The notes beneath the pieces were generated by a model that saw only the letters and a program-made list of their open reading frames with translations, did not search any database and was not told where the DNA came from. A stretch of DNA of 42,180 bases. Origin: DATDDB01 sp035260545. GTDB lineage: Bacteria; Pseudomonadota; Gammaproteobacteria; Burkholderiales; Gallionellaceae. Position numbers and translations under genes: made by a program. Below, in pieces: positions 7,067 through 13,963 of this stretch (position 1 is its first letter; every line of letters begins with the position of its first letter). The stretch is taken from the NCBI GenBank assembly GCA_035260545.1, contig DATFUZ010000088.1, positions 1-42,180 of the forward strand, written 5' to 3'.

Positions 7067-8188
7067 TCAGCCGGCTACACCGTACTTGCCGGCCAGCTTG
7101 ACCCGATTGAGATACCCCTCGCGCGCGATCTGCACGTCTTCAAGGAAGTAGGGCAGTTCTTTCAGCAGCAATGCCTGCGGGCCATCCACCAGCGCCTTGG
7201 CCGGCGCGGGATGGAAATCCACCAGCACCATGTTGGCGCCAGCCAGCACGCCCTGGGCCGTGACGTGGAACACGTCGAGGATGCCGTCCGGAGATGCTGC
7301 GCGCGAACCGACCGAGTGCGACGGATCGATGCACACCGGCATGCGGGTGAGGCGCCTGACCACGGGCACGTGGGCGAAGTCGACGAAATTGCGGTGCGGG
7401 TCGCCCATGTTGGTCTTCATGCCGCGCAGGCCGAACACCACGTTGCGGTTGCCCTCCGAGGCCAGGTATTCCGCGGCATTCAGCGACTCGTCCAGGGTGA
7501 TGCCGAAACCGCGCTTGATCAGGACGGGGAACTGCTGCTGGCGGCCTACGATCTTCAACAGCTCGAAATTCTGCGTGTTGCGCGTGCCGATCTGCAGCAT
7601 CACGCCGGTGGGGTTGCCGGTCTGGTGCAGGGCCTCGCGTATCTCGTCCAGATGAGACTCGTGCGTGATCTCCATGGCGATCACCTTGATGCCATACTTG
7701 CCCGCCAGCTCGAACACCCAGGGCAGGCAGGCCTTGCCGTGTCCCTGGAAGGCGTAGGGGCTGGTGCGCGGCTTGTAGGCGCCCATGCGCGTGCACACCT
7801 GGCCGTTTTCCTTCAGCGCCTTGAGCATCAGCTCGACATGCTCAGGGTTGTCCACCGCGCACAGGCCGGCAAAGACATTGAGCGTATCCTGCCCGAAGCG
7901 CACGCCGTTGTATTCGAAATGGTCCGGCCGCGGATCGTCCTTGTGCCGGCCCAGGATGCGGTATTCCTCCGACACGCGCACCACCCGTTCCACGCCGGGC
8001 AGGGCCAGCATGTCGTCAATCTCGAGCTGCTTGGTGTTGCCGATCAGATAGATCTCGGTCAGCGCCTGCTGGGCGCCACGCTCGGTGTGCACGCGCGCCT
8101 GTATGCCCGGCAACGTGGCAAGGTGGTCCATCAAGCGGCGGAATTCGGCGCCCTGCTGGTAGATGTCCGCGCCCAGTATCAATATCAT
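7067..8188 (-). CDS. 3-deoxy-7-phosphoheptulonate (DAHP) synthase, divergent type I-beta-like
   Basis: Predicted first enzyme of the shikimate pathway (phosphoenolpyruvate plus erythrose-4-phosphate), 373 residues. A ferredoxin-like N-terminal domain (about 1-95) precedes a TIM barrel. Family blocks seen: GAYKPRTSPYAFQGHG (136-151), LQIGTRNTQNFELLK, PVLIKRG and CIDPSHSVG. Presumed metal ligands are Cys110, His291, Asp324 and Asp335. Several blocks deviate from the canonical enzyme: AGLCAVD instead of AGPCSVE, FGLRGMKT instead of a CERG motif, and Asp324 where Glu is usual. Catalysis is therefore probable but not certain. The ATG at 8188 gives a normal N-terminus. It is the last gene of argB-HAD-slmA-DAHPS, 10 bp after slmA. 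Confidence 0.85.
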   Translation of the reverse strand: MILILGADIYQQGAEFRRLMDHLATLPGIQARVHTERGAQQALTEIYLIGNTKQLEIDDMLALPGVERVVRVSEEYRILGRHKDDPRPDHFEYNGVRFGQDTLNVFAGLCAVDNPEHVELMLKALKENGQVCTRMGAYKPRTSPYAFQGHGKACLPWVFELAGKYGIKVIAMEITHESHLDEIREALHQTGNPTGVMLQIGTRNTQNFELLKIVGRQQQFPVLIKRGFGITLDESLNAAEYLASEGNRNVVFGLRGMKTNMGDPHRNFVDFAHVPVVRRLTRMPVCIDPSHSVGSRAASPDGILDVFHVTAQGVLAGANMVLVDFHPAPAKALVDGPQALLLKELPYFLEDVQIAREGYLNRVKLAGKYGVAG

Positions 8189-8198
8189 GGCGTGCTCC

Positions 8199-8774
8199 CT
8201 AGCGCGCGAGTATGGACCACTGCTGCGGCCACTGCTCCATCGGGTCGCGCGCATAGCCGCTCTTGGCGAACAGCTGCCAGCGGCCGATGACGTAGCACAG
8301 CAGCACGTTGGCGCGCGCGCCGGCATCTGTGTCCTCGGGCAGTTCCTTCTGGGTCACCGCAATCCGCACCGCCTGCTTGAGGGTAGTCTCAATGCGGTCG
8401 AGCAACTGGTTGATGCGCGCCTGCAGACGCTGGTCTTCATTGACCAGCGCATCGCCGGTCAGCACCCGGGTCATGCCGCGGTTCTTGCGTGCGAAGCCCA
8501 GCAGCAAGGCGACGATGCCCTCGGCCTGCTTCATGCCGTCGGCTTCCTCCGCCGTGATCTTGTTGATCAGGCCGAATACGGTCTGCTCTATGAACTCGAT
8601 CAGCCCCTCGAACATCTGTGCCTTGCTGGCGAAATGCCGGTACAGCGCGGCCTCGGACAGTTCCAGCCTCGCAGCCAGTTGCGCAGTGGTAATCTTTTCG
8701 CCCTTGGGCTGCTCCAGCATTTCGGCGATGGCTTGCAGGATCTGCAGCTTGCGTTCGCCCGTTTTTGCGGCCAT
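8199..8774 (-). CDS. slmA: Nucleoid occlusion factor SlmA-like, TetR family
   Basis: DNA-binding protein of 191 residues. Its N-terminal TetR helix-turn-helix (TTAQLAARLELSEAALYRHF, about 29-48) and following SKAQMFEGLIEFIEQTVF closely match SlmA. The RINQLLDRIE segment is also typical of SlmA. In E. coli, SlmA binds chromosomal sites and blocks FtsZ polymerisation over the nucleoid. The neighbourhood (argB, HAD nucleotidase, slmA) is the usual betaproteobacterial context. It starts 12 bp downstream of the HAD gene, so co-transcription is likely. An ordinary TetR repressor is the alternative, but the C-terminal match favours SlmA. Confidence 0.88.
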   Translation of the reverse strand: MAAKTGERKLQILQAIAEMLEQPKGEKITTAQLAARLELSEAALYRHFASKAQMFEGLIEFIEQTVFGLINKITAEEADGMKQAEGIVALLLGFARKNRGMTRVLTGDALVNEDQRLQARINQLLDRIETTLKQAVRIAVTQKELPEDTDAGARANVLLCYVIGRWQLFAKSGYARDPMEQWPQQWSILAR

Positions 8775-8786
8775 GTCGTCCCCCTC

Positions 8787-9428
8787 TTACGTCAGCCGCC
8801 CCAGCTTGCGCGGCAGTTCAAGTACAGTCCTGATCTTCAGGTCCACATACGCGGGCTTGCCCGTGCCCGCGCCCACCAGCACGGTCTTCATCCCCAGGCG
8901 CTTCGCGGTCTGGAGATTCTCCGCGCTGTCTTCCACCATCACGCAGCGCGCGGGATGGAGATGGTGCTTCTTAAGCAGGCGGAGGAAGCCGGCCGTTTCC
9001 GGCTTGGGCCGGAAGCGCGCATGCTCGATGGCAAATGCATCCTCGAACATATCGTCCACCCGCAGCAGCCGCAGCACTTCGCGCACGTAATGGCGCGGCG
9101 CATTGGAATAGAGCAACTTGCGTCCCGGCAGCGCGCGCAGCATGTGGCGCAGGCGCGGCTCGCGCAGCACCATGTCGGGCAGCGCCGGAAACTGGTGCGT
9201 ATGCCACAGGAAGTGCGCCGGCCGCGTGCCGTGGTGGCGCATCAGCCCCCTCAACGTCGCGCCGTAGCGCTGCCAGTAATGCATGCGCAGGGCATTCGCC
9301 TCTTCCTCGCTGATGCCCAGCTCACGCTGCACATACGCCGTCATGCTGCGGTTGATGTGCGGAAAAATATAAGGCGTCGCATCGTGCAGCGTATTATCCA
9401 GATCAAAAATCCAAACTTTCGTCGCCAT
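8787..9428 (-). CDS. HAD-superfamily pyrimidine 5'-nucleotidase
   Basis: Cytosolic phosphatase of 213 residues with all HAD motifs: DLDNTLHD (motif I, nucleophile Asp at residue 9), LLYSNAP (motif II, Ser), the RPKPE lysine (motif III) and VEDSAEN (motif IV). The cap inserted after motif I and the overall layout match the pyrimidine 5'-nucleotidase/SDT1-like group, which dephosphorylates nucleoside monophosphates. The exact substrate cannot be read from the sequence. It sits between argB and slmA, a conserved arrangement in betaproteobacteria. Confidence 0.88.
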   Translation of the reverse strand: MATKVWIFDLDNTLHDATPYIFPHINRSMTAYVQRELGISEEEANALRMHYWQRYGATLRGLMRHHGTRPAHFLWHTHQFPALPDMVLREPRLRHMLRALPGRKLLYSNAPRHYVREVLRLLRVDDMFEDAFAIEHARFRPKPETAGFLRLLKKHHLHPARCVMVEDSAENLQTAKRLGMKTVLVGAGTGKPAYVDLKIRTVLELPRKLGRLT

Positions 9429-9588
9429 ACCTTGTTGCGCTCAAAAAATCTCGCTTACATATTCCACATATGCCGCGCTTGGATTTTTTTGCGAGCAGCC
9501 TTTGCAGGGCTTGCCTGCTTACCCCGCTTTGCGCGCCTGGTCTGGCTTGGAAAGTCTGAATTTTCCCCGCATCCGTCAGGCAGCATCC

Positions 9589-10473
9589 TCATTTGCTCTT
9601 GATGAGTGTACCCACCCCCTCATCGGTCAGGATTTCGAGGAGCAGCGCATGCTCCACCCGGCCGTCGATGATGTGCACCGATCTGACGCCGCCGCGCGCC
9701 GCATCCAGCGCGGAACCTATCTTGGGCAGCATGCCGCCGGACAGGGTGCCGTCGGCGACCATCGCCTCGATTTCCCTGGGCGTGAGCCCTGTCAGCAGGG
9801 TGCCGCTCTTGTCCAGCACGCCCGGCGTATTGGTGAGCAGCACCAGCTTTTCCGCCGACAGCACTTCCGCGAGCTTGCCCGCGACCACGTCGGCGTTGAT
9901 GTTCAGGGTCTCGCCGTCGGGTGCGACGCCGATGGGCGCGATCACCGGAATGAAGTCGCCCGAATCCAGGAAGCGGATGATGGAGGGATCGATCTTGCTG
10001 ATGTCGCCCACCAGGCCGATGTCCAGCATCTTGCCCGGCTCGTCCATGCTTTCCAGCATCAGCTTTTCAGCGCGGATGAAGGCACCGTCCTGCCCGGTCA
10101 GGCCCACCGCCTTCCCGCCATGCTTGTTGATGAGATTGACGATGTCCTTGTTGACCTTGCCCAGCACCATCTCGACCACGTCCATGGTCTCCTCGTCGGT
10201 GACGCGCATGCCCTGCACGAAAGTGCCCTGCTTGCCGACGCGGTTCAGCAATTCGTTGATCTGCGGCCCGCCGCCATGCACGATCACCGGGTTCATGCCC
10301 ACCAGTTTAAGCAGCACCACGTCACGCGCGAAACTGTCCTGCAACTGCGGGTCAGTCATGGCGTTGCCGCCGTATTTAATGACGATGGTCTTGTCGAAAA
10401 AGCGCTGGATGTAGGGCAGCGCCTCGGAAAGGGTGCGTGCCTTCTTGTCAGCGGCGGAGGGGGTCAGCGACAT
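9589..10473 (-). CDS. argB: Acetylglutamate kinase
   Basis: Second step of arginine biosynthesis: phosphorylates N-acetyl-L-glutamate with ATP. The 294 residues show the amino-acid-kinase landmarks KYGGNAM (phosphate-binding Lys), HGGGPQINELLN, GLTGQDGAFIRAEK, the NINADVVAGKLAEVL nucleotide block and the C-terminal GGMLPKIGSALDAARGGVRSVHIIDGR. The extended N-terminus (SEALPYIQRFFDKTIV) is the helix used for hexamer formation in arginine-inhibited enzymes, so feedback inhibition is likely (inference). The 160-bp gap to the downstream HAD gene holds no recognisable feature. Confidence 0.97.
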   Translation of the reverse strand: MSLTPSAADKKARTLSEALPYIQRFFDKTIVIKYGGNAMTDPQLQDSFARDVVLLKLVGMNPVIVHGGGPQINELLNRVGKQGTFVQGMRVTDEETMDVVEMVLGKVNKDIVNLINKHGGKAVGLTGQDGAFIRAEKLMLESMDEPGKMLDIGLVGDISKIDPSIIRFLDSGDFIPVIAPIGVAPDGETLNINADVVAGKLAEVLSAEKLVLLTNTPGVLDKSGTLLTGLTPREIEAMVADGTLSGGMLPKIGSALDAARGGVRSVHIIDGRVEHALLLEILTDEGVGTLIKSK

Positions 10474-10551
10474 GGTCGTTCCTCTGAATCATGGCGGGTG
10501 CGTAAGGGCTGCATTTTACACCAGATCGCCGCCGGCCATGCGCCACAAAGG

Positions 10552-10576
10552 AAAACGGGCGGCTTGCAGCCGCCCG
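10552..10576 (-). terminator. Intrinsic terminator of the PCu(A)C-like gene
   Basis: Read on the minus strand, the stem CGGGCGGC-TGCAA-GCCGCCCG is followed by TTTTCC. It lies about 20 bp past the stop at 10598. The same 8-bp stem recurs after the Hsp20 gene. Confidence 0.8.
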
Positions 10577-10597
10577 CTCAACGGAAGTCCGCGCTTA

Positions 10598-11098
10598 CTA
10601 CTGATGCTGCTTCTGCATCTCGACGTTCTCGTAGGCCTTATAGCTCAACTCCGCCGCCCTGACCTCGACCGGCACGTCCACCTGCACCTTTTTGCCGGCG
10701 GTATAGATGGTCAGCGTTACGGGCACGGTGTCTCCCACCTTCAGCGGCTGCTTCAGGCCCTTGAGCACCAAGGAGATCGTGCGCTCGCTGAAACTCATCG
10801 CCCGGCCGTGGCGCAGGTGGACAGAGGTCAGCGTCTGTACCGCAAGCCGCCCATGCAGCGGGCGCAGCCGCTCGATGCCGCCGGATGCGGCCAGCGGGCT
10901 ATCCACCTCCACCAGCTTGCCATAGGAACTCGTGCAGGTAACATCCATGCGCAGCGCGACCTTGGTCTGGCCCGGCACGGTTTCCGTGGTCCAGGCGTTC
11001 TTCACCACGACTTCGTGGTTATCGTTGTTCACGTCCGCCGCCCAGGCGCTCGTCGACAGCAAAACTGCCAGCGTAAACAGCATATTGCGAAATAGCAT
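10598..11098 (-). CDS. PCu(A)C-like periplasmic protein lacking copper ligands
   Basis: Protein of 166 residues with a signal peptide (MLFRNMLFTLAVLLSTSAWA). The mature part has the PCu(A)C-family skeleton: VKNAWTTETVPGQTKVALRMDV, the SPLAASGGIERL block, VLKGLKQPLKVGDTVPVTLTI and a final beta strand. The His/Met copper site is not there: ERL stands where EIHxM is expected, and TISLVL where HLML is expected. It may have another role or another ligand. The start has a strong AGAAGGAGA Shine-Dalgarno. It carries its own terminator and lies downstream of hsp20. The family call rests on fold-level similarity and is moderately sure. Confidence 0.7.
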   Translation of the reverse strand: MLFRNMLFTLAVLLSTSAWAADVNNDNHEVVVKNAWTTETVPGQTKVALRMDVTCTSSYGKLVEVDSPLAASGGIERLRPLHGRLAVQTLTSVHLRHGRAMSFSERTISLVLKGLKQPLKVGDTVPVTLTIYTAGKKVQVDVPVEVRAAELSYKAYENVEMQKQHQ

Positions 11099-11170
11099 CA
11101 GTTCTCCTTCTCTTTGCGTGACCCCACCGTGGCTGACTTTATACCAAAACCTCGCGCTTTTGGCAGCACA

Positions 11171-11198
11171 AAAAACAACGGGCGGCTCAAGCCGCCCG
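11171..11198 (-). terminator. Intrinsic terminator of the Hsp20 gene
   Basis: The minus-strand stem CGGGCGGC-TTGA-GCCGCCCG is followed by TTGTTTTT. It lies about 25 bp downstream of the Hsp20 stop, so the heat-shock transcript is probably monocistronic. Confidence 0.82.
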
Positions 11199-11223
11199 CA
11201 TGCGGTATATGCCCTTCGGCAAC

Positions 11224-11646
11224 TCAGCGGATCTCCAGCCGCTTGGCCTTGGTCACCGCCTTTTTCGGCAGCGTCAGAAGCAGCACGCCATCCTCGTATT
11301 TGGCCTGCGCGGCCGCCTCGTCCACGTCGCCGCCCAGCGAGAAGCTGCGCGAAACCTTGCCGTAGTAGCGCTCGCTGCGCAGCACTTTCTCGCCTTCCTT
11401 CACTTCCTTTTCATTCTTCACTTCTGCGCTGATCGACACCTGGTTGCCGTCGATGGAAACCTGAATGTCATCTTTCTTTACACCGGGAATTTCGGCGTGG
11501 ACGATGTATGCCTTGTCGTCTTCCTTCACATCCATTTTGATCTGCACCTCCGGCCCGCTATCGAGGCGGATCGGGCGCATGAAGAAACCGCGAAACAAGT
11601 CATCGAACACATCGTCACGCGGGGTGAAACGAGTCAGATTTGCCAT
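11224..11646 (-). CDS. Small heat-shock protein, Hsp20/alpha-crystallin family
   Basis: ATP-independent holdase of 140 residues. The N-terminal region (MANLTRFTPRDDVFDDLFRG) precedes an alpha-crystallin domain (about 38-128) with IKMDVKEDDKAYIVHAEIPG, the GVKKDDIQVSIDGNQVSI block and the closing ALTLPKK-like motif (LLLTLPKKAV), followed by a short tail ending in RLEIR, an I-x-I/V-like anchor. The ATG at 11646 is chosen because GGAGG lies 5 nt upstream; an in-frame ATG at 11682 has no such site. A heat-shock sigma-32-type promoter is present upstream and a terminator downstream. Confidence 0.95.
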   Translation of the reverse strand: MANLTRFTPRDDVFDDLFRGFFMRPIRLDSGPEVQIKMDVKEDDKAYIVHAEIPGVKKDDIQVSIDGNQVSISAEVKNEKEVKEGEKVLRSERYYGKVSRSFSLGGDVDEAAAQAKYEDGVLLLTLPKKAVTKAKRLEIR

Positions 11647-11698
11647 GATAACCTCCATACGTTGAGTGAAGACGGGAAACACAGCTGCCCTGCAAACA

Positions 11699-11727
11699 AT
11701 ATAGGGTTCCGTGGCGGCGGTTTCAAG
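11699..11727 (-). promoter_or_regulatory. Sigma-32 (RpoH) heat-shock promoter for hsp20
   Basis: On the minus strand, CTTGAAA (11727-11721) is followed after 14 nt by CCCTATAT (11706-11699). The RpoH consensus is CTTGAAA, 13-14 nt, CCCCATNT, so this matches in both boxes and spacing. The predicted start near 11692 gives a leader of about 45 nt before the Hsp20 ATG. Confidence 0.85.
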
Positions 11728-11751
11728 TCCCCGGCGCCGCGACGGTCACGC

Positions 11752-12249
11752 TCAATGACTGCCCATGCTGCCACCTTCCATGCTGTGGCCGCCCATGCCA
11801 TGTCCGCTCATGTCCTCATCCTGCCCCACGGCCAGCACCGGCGCGACCACTTTCAGGTGCTCGCGGCGCTTGTCGGCAAACTCTATGGTCAGGGTCAGTT
11901 GCACGCGCGCACCGGGCTTGAGCTGGTGTTTGAGGCCGACCAGCATCAGGTGGCTGCCCTTTCCCAGCACCACCTCCTGGTTGGCCGGCAAGACCAGGCT
12001 GGGCACCTGCCGCATTTCCATCATGCCATTCGCATGTTTCATGATGTGGATCTCCACATGCTTTGCCGCCGGACTGGACGCCCCCACCAGCCTGGCATCC
12101 CGGTTGGCCTTGATATGCATGCCGACGGCCGCGGTCTCCTGTCCGGGAGCGGTGGCCCGCGCCGAGGCCTCGGTCACCGCCACGTCGCCGGCAAACGCCT
12201 GCGCCGCGAACACGAAAAGCCCTAATCCAACCAGTGTACGCATGTTCAT
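11752..12249 (-). CDS. Copper chaperone PCu(A)C family, with Met/His-rich tail
   Basis: Protein of 165 residues with a signal peptide (MNMRTLVGLGLFVFAAQAFA), acting in the periplasm as a Cu(I) carrier, usually to cytochrome oxidase CuA assembly. The copper site is intact: His68 and Met70 (EIHIM), Met79 and the His100/Met102 pair (SHLML). The C-terminal tail adds further soft ligands (MSGHGMGGHSMEGGSMGSH), a second potential copper-binding segment. AGGAGAGAAGA lies directly before the ATG. The region between this stop and the Hsp20 promoter is only about 25 bp. Confidence 0.92.
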   Translation of the reverse strand: MNMRTLVGLGLFVFAAQAFAGDVAVTEASARATAPGQETAAVGMHIKANRDARLVGASSPAAKHVEIHIMKHANGMMEMRQVPSLVLPANQEVVLGKGSHLMLVGLKHQLKPGARVQLTLTIEFADKRREHLKVVAPVLAVGQDEDMSGHGMGGHSMEGGSMGSH

Positions 12250-12427
12250 TCTTCTCTCCTGTTGCTGTCAGAAATTCCCGGTTTCAAGGGCCTTTCGGCG
12301 CCCGGCTGAAGCGTTATTCTACACGCTCCCTCCACCCCCGGCCCCGGTGCGGCTGCGACAAATTGCCGCAACCCCCGTTATTTTAACGACTTTTCCGATA
12401 TATGCCGCGCAAGGCGCGGCCTTTTAC

Positions 12428-12456
12428 TTGATAAAACATGGAGTTTCGGTGATAAT
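12428..12456 (+). promoter_or_regulatory. Sigma-70 promoter of tRNA-Leu
   Basis: TTGATA (12428-12433), a 17-nt spacer and GATAAT (12451-12456) form a near-consensus housekeeping promoter. The first tRNA base is 12 nt after the -10 box, so the transcript would start a few nucleotides before the mature 5' end. Confidence 0.75.
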
Positions 12457-12467
12457 GCCCGCCCCCT

Positions 12468-12554
12468 GCCGGGGTGATGGAACTGGTAGACGTGCCGGAC
12501 TCAAAATCCGGTGCCAGAGATGGCGTGAGGGTTCGAGTCCCTCTCCCGGCACCA
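12468..12554 (+). tRNA. tRNA-Leu (anticodon CAA)
   Basis: 87-nt class II tRNA. The acceptor stem GCCGGGG pairs with TCCCGGC (one G-U pair), followed by A and an encoded CCA. The anticodon stem CCGGA/TCCGG encloses the loop CTCAAAA with anticodon CAA, which reads the UUG codon. A long variable arm (class II) and the T-arm GGTTCGAGTCC are present. A sigma-70 promoter lies just upstream. The 218-bp gap before it (12250-12467) otherwise contains only a GC hairpin at 12404-12420. Confidence 0.96.
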
Positions 12555-12658
12555 CACTATTCCGCAACAGCATGTCAACCGAGTCGCAGGCCATGCGTTA
12601 ATGACACTGGCACATTCGTAGTGTCATAAACGTTTACAACCTACTAAATGGAGTTCAT

Positions 12659-12859
12659 ATGAACAAGCTGTTGTCCGCTCTGATCGCCGCTGCTTTCGCA
12701 GCCGTTACCTTCTCCGCCGTTGCTGCTGACGCAGCCGCTCCTGCCACTGCTCCGGCCGCAACGACCGAAGCCAAGAAGCCCATGGCGAAGAAGCACAAGG
12801 CTGCCAAGCATCACAAGGCCACCAAGCATCACAAGGCCAAGAAGAAGGCCGCCAAGTAA
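12659..12859 (+). CDS. Asr-like Ala/Lys/His-rich exported protein, copy 1
   Basis: Protein of 66 residues: a signal peptide (MNKLLSALIAAAFAAVTFSAVAA), an Ala/Pro/Thr linker (DAAAPATAPAATTEAKK) and a very basic tail of repeated KHHKA units (AAKHHKATKHHKAKKKAAK). The composition resembles acid-shock protein Asr of enterobacteria, a periplasmic Lys/His-rich protein thought to buffer or protect against acid. Homology is by composition only, so the assignment is tentative. The signal peptide is identical to that of copy 2 while the tails differ. GGAG lies upstream of the ATG and an intrinsic terminator lies 22 bp after the stop. Confidence 0.82.
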   Translation: MNKLLSALIAAAFAAVTFSAVAADAAAPATAPAATTEAKKPMAKKHKAAKHHKATKHHKAKKKAAK

Positions 12860-12880
12860 TACGGCTTCTTCAAGCAAAAA

Positions 12881-12904
12881 GGCAGGGTTCGCCCTGCCTT
12901 TTTT
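12881..12904 (+). terminator. Intrinsic terminator of Asr-like copy 1
   Basis: The stem GGCAGGG-TTCG-CCCTGCC with a stable UUCG tetraloop is followed by six T residues, 22 bp after the stop codon. Confidence 0.92.
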
Positions 12905-13079
12905 ATTGCCCGGAATCTCCGGCGCCTCCTGCCTGGCCGTGACCGGGTGTGACGCCACTGCGGGCACCCATAGACCTCGCTTCGTGCAGCAGCCTGTCAA
13001 CCAACTCCCGGGCCATGCGTTAATGACATTGACACATTGCAGTGTCATAAACGTTTATAACCTATCAAATGGAGTTCAT

Positions 13080-13262
13080 ATGAACAAGCTGCTGTCCGCT
13101 CTGATCGCCGCTGCTTTCGCAGCCGTCACCTTCTCCGCCGTTGCTGCTGACGCAGCTGCTCCTGCTGCTGCTCCGGCCGCTCACAAGAAGATGCACATGA
13201 AGAAGGCTCACCACAAGGCTGCAAAGAAGGCTCACCACGAGGCCAAGAAGGCCGCCAAGTAA
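13080..13262 (+). CDS. Asr-like Ala/Lys/His-rich exported protein, copy 2
   Basis: Protein of 60 residues, a tandem paralogue of copy 1. The first 23 residues (signal peptide) are identical. The mature part is shorter, with a different basic tail containing KKMHMKKAHHKAAKKAHHEAKKAAK-type repeats, including Met residues that copy 1 has only once. This suggests that the leader and secretion signal are under stronger constraint than the tail. A role in acid or metal stress, as for Asr, is inferred from composition. The start at 13080 has GGAG 6 nt upstream, in the same context as copy 1. Confidence 0.82.
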   Translation: MNKLLSALIAAAFAAVTFSAVAADAAAPAAAPAAHKKMHMKKAHHKAAKKAHHEAKKAAK

Positions 13263-13286
13263 TACGGCTTCTTTGAGCGCAAAAAA

Positions 13287-13310
13287 GGCAGGGTTCGCCC
13301 TGCTTTTTTT
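13287..13310 (+). terminator. Intrinsic terminator of Asr-like copy 2
   Basis: GCAGGG-TTCG-CCCTGC followed by seven T residues, equivalent to the terminator of copy 1 with one G bulged. The rest of the 254-bp gap up to 13516 shows no clear element. Confidence 0.9.
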
Positions 13311-13516
13311 ATTGCCCGGAATCTCCGGCACCTCTCGCCCGGCCGCATCAAACTGGGTTACTATTTGTACCGAGAATCAATGCCATCAGGCACCCGAAGC
13401 GCAAAAAACATGCACATCGCATAAAATTGCCGGGCGGCGTTCGATACGGCCGGCCGCGGCCGAGCATGACACCCACGATGTTGTCCAACTGATTACTTTA
13501 ACCGCACGATACGCAT

Positions 13517-13963
13517 ATGGTCTGGAAGCCTCACGTCACCGTAGCCGCCGTCATGGAACGCGACGGACAATTCCTGCTGGTCGAGGAGCACACCACCCAC
13601 GGCATCCTGTTCAACCAGCCGGCCGGCCATCTGGAAGCCAACGAATCGCTGATCGAAGCCGTCACGCGCGAGGTGCTGGAAGAGTCCGCCTACGATTTCG
13701 CGCCCGAGCACCTGCTGGGCGTCTACCGCTGGCATTCCCAGGCCTCGGACACCACCTATCTGCGTTTCGCCTTTAGCGGCCGCATCACCGGCCATCATCC
13801 AGAGCGCGAACTGGACAGCGGCATCCTGCGCGCAATCTGGCTGACGCCGGACGACATCCGCGCCACCCGCGAGCGCCACCGCAGCCCCCTGATCCTGCGC
13901 TGCATCGAGGACTATCAGGCGGGGAAACGGTATCCCCTGGATATGCTGGTGCACTATGAATAA
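13517..13963 (+). CDS. nudJ: Nudix hydrolase, NudJ-like phosphatase
   Basis: Nudix pyrophosphohydrolase of 148 residues. The Nudix box reads GHLEANESLIEAVTREVLEES, i.e. G-x5-E-x7-REVLEE, with Ser in place of the final Gly. The opening KPHVTVAAVMERDGQFLLVEE and closing RYPLDM strongly resemble E. coli NudJ, which hydrolyses HMP-PP and nucleoside tri-/diphosphates. As in E. coli, the gene directly precedes mnmA; here they overlap by 8 bp, indicating translational coupling. Confidence 0.92.
   Translation: MVWKPHVTVAAVMERDGQFLLVEEHTTHGILFNQPAGHLEANESLIEAVTREVLEESAYDFAPEHLLGVYRWHSQASDTTYLRFAFSGRITGHHPERELDSGILRAIWLTPDDIRATRERHRSPLILRCIEDYQAGKRYPLDMLVHYE

Larger units (their letters stand above)
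12568..12942 (+). repeat. Tandem duplication, unit 1 (Asr-like gene with leader and terminator)
   Basis: A segment of about 375 bp that is repeated at 12990-13345. It contains a leader hairpin (arms ATGACACT 12601-12608 and AGTGTCAT 12620-12627), the palindrome AAACGTTT (12628-12635), the Shine-Dalgarno GGAG, the coding sequence and the terminator, plus a conserved tail up to about 12942. Confidence 0.85.
12990..13345 (+). repeat. Tandem duplication, unit 2
   Basis: Second copy of the unit at 12568-12942, starting about 48 bp after unit 1 ends. The leader hairpin is preserved (arms ATGACATT 13023-13030 and AGTGTCAT 13041-13048, with a C-to-T change that becomes a G-U pair in RNA). AAACGTTT (13049-13056), the Shine-Dalgarno, signal-peptide codons, terminator and tail are all kept. 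Confidence 0.85.

Noticed and set aside
12404..12420. GCCGCGC-AAG-GCGCGGC hairpin followed by CTTTTA upstream of tRNA-Leu
   Set aside because: It resembles an intrinsic terminator on the plus strand, but no plus-strand gene precedes it and the 3-nt loop and short T-run are weak. Kept only as a note.
13029..13060. TTGACA...TTATAA as a promoter of Asr-like copy 2
   Set aside because: The spacing is about 20 nt and the TTGACA is not conserved in copy 1 (CTGGCA), although the rest of the leader is.
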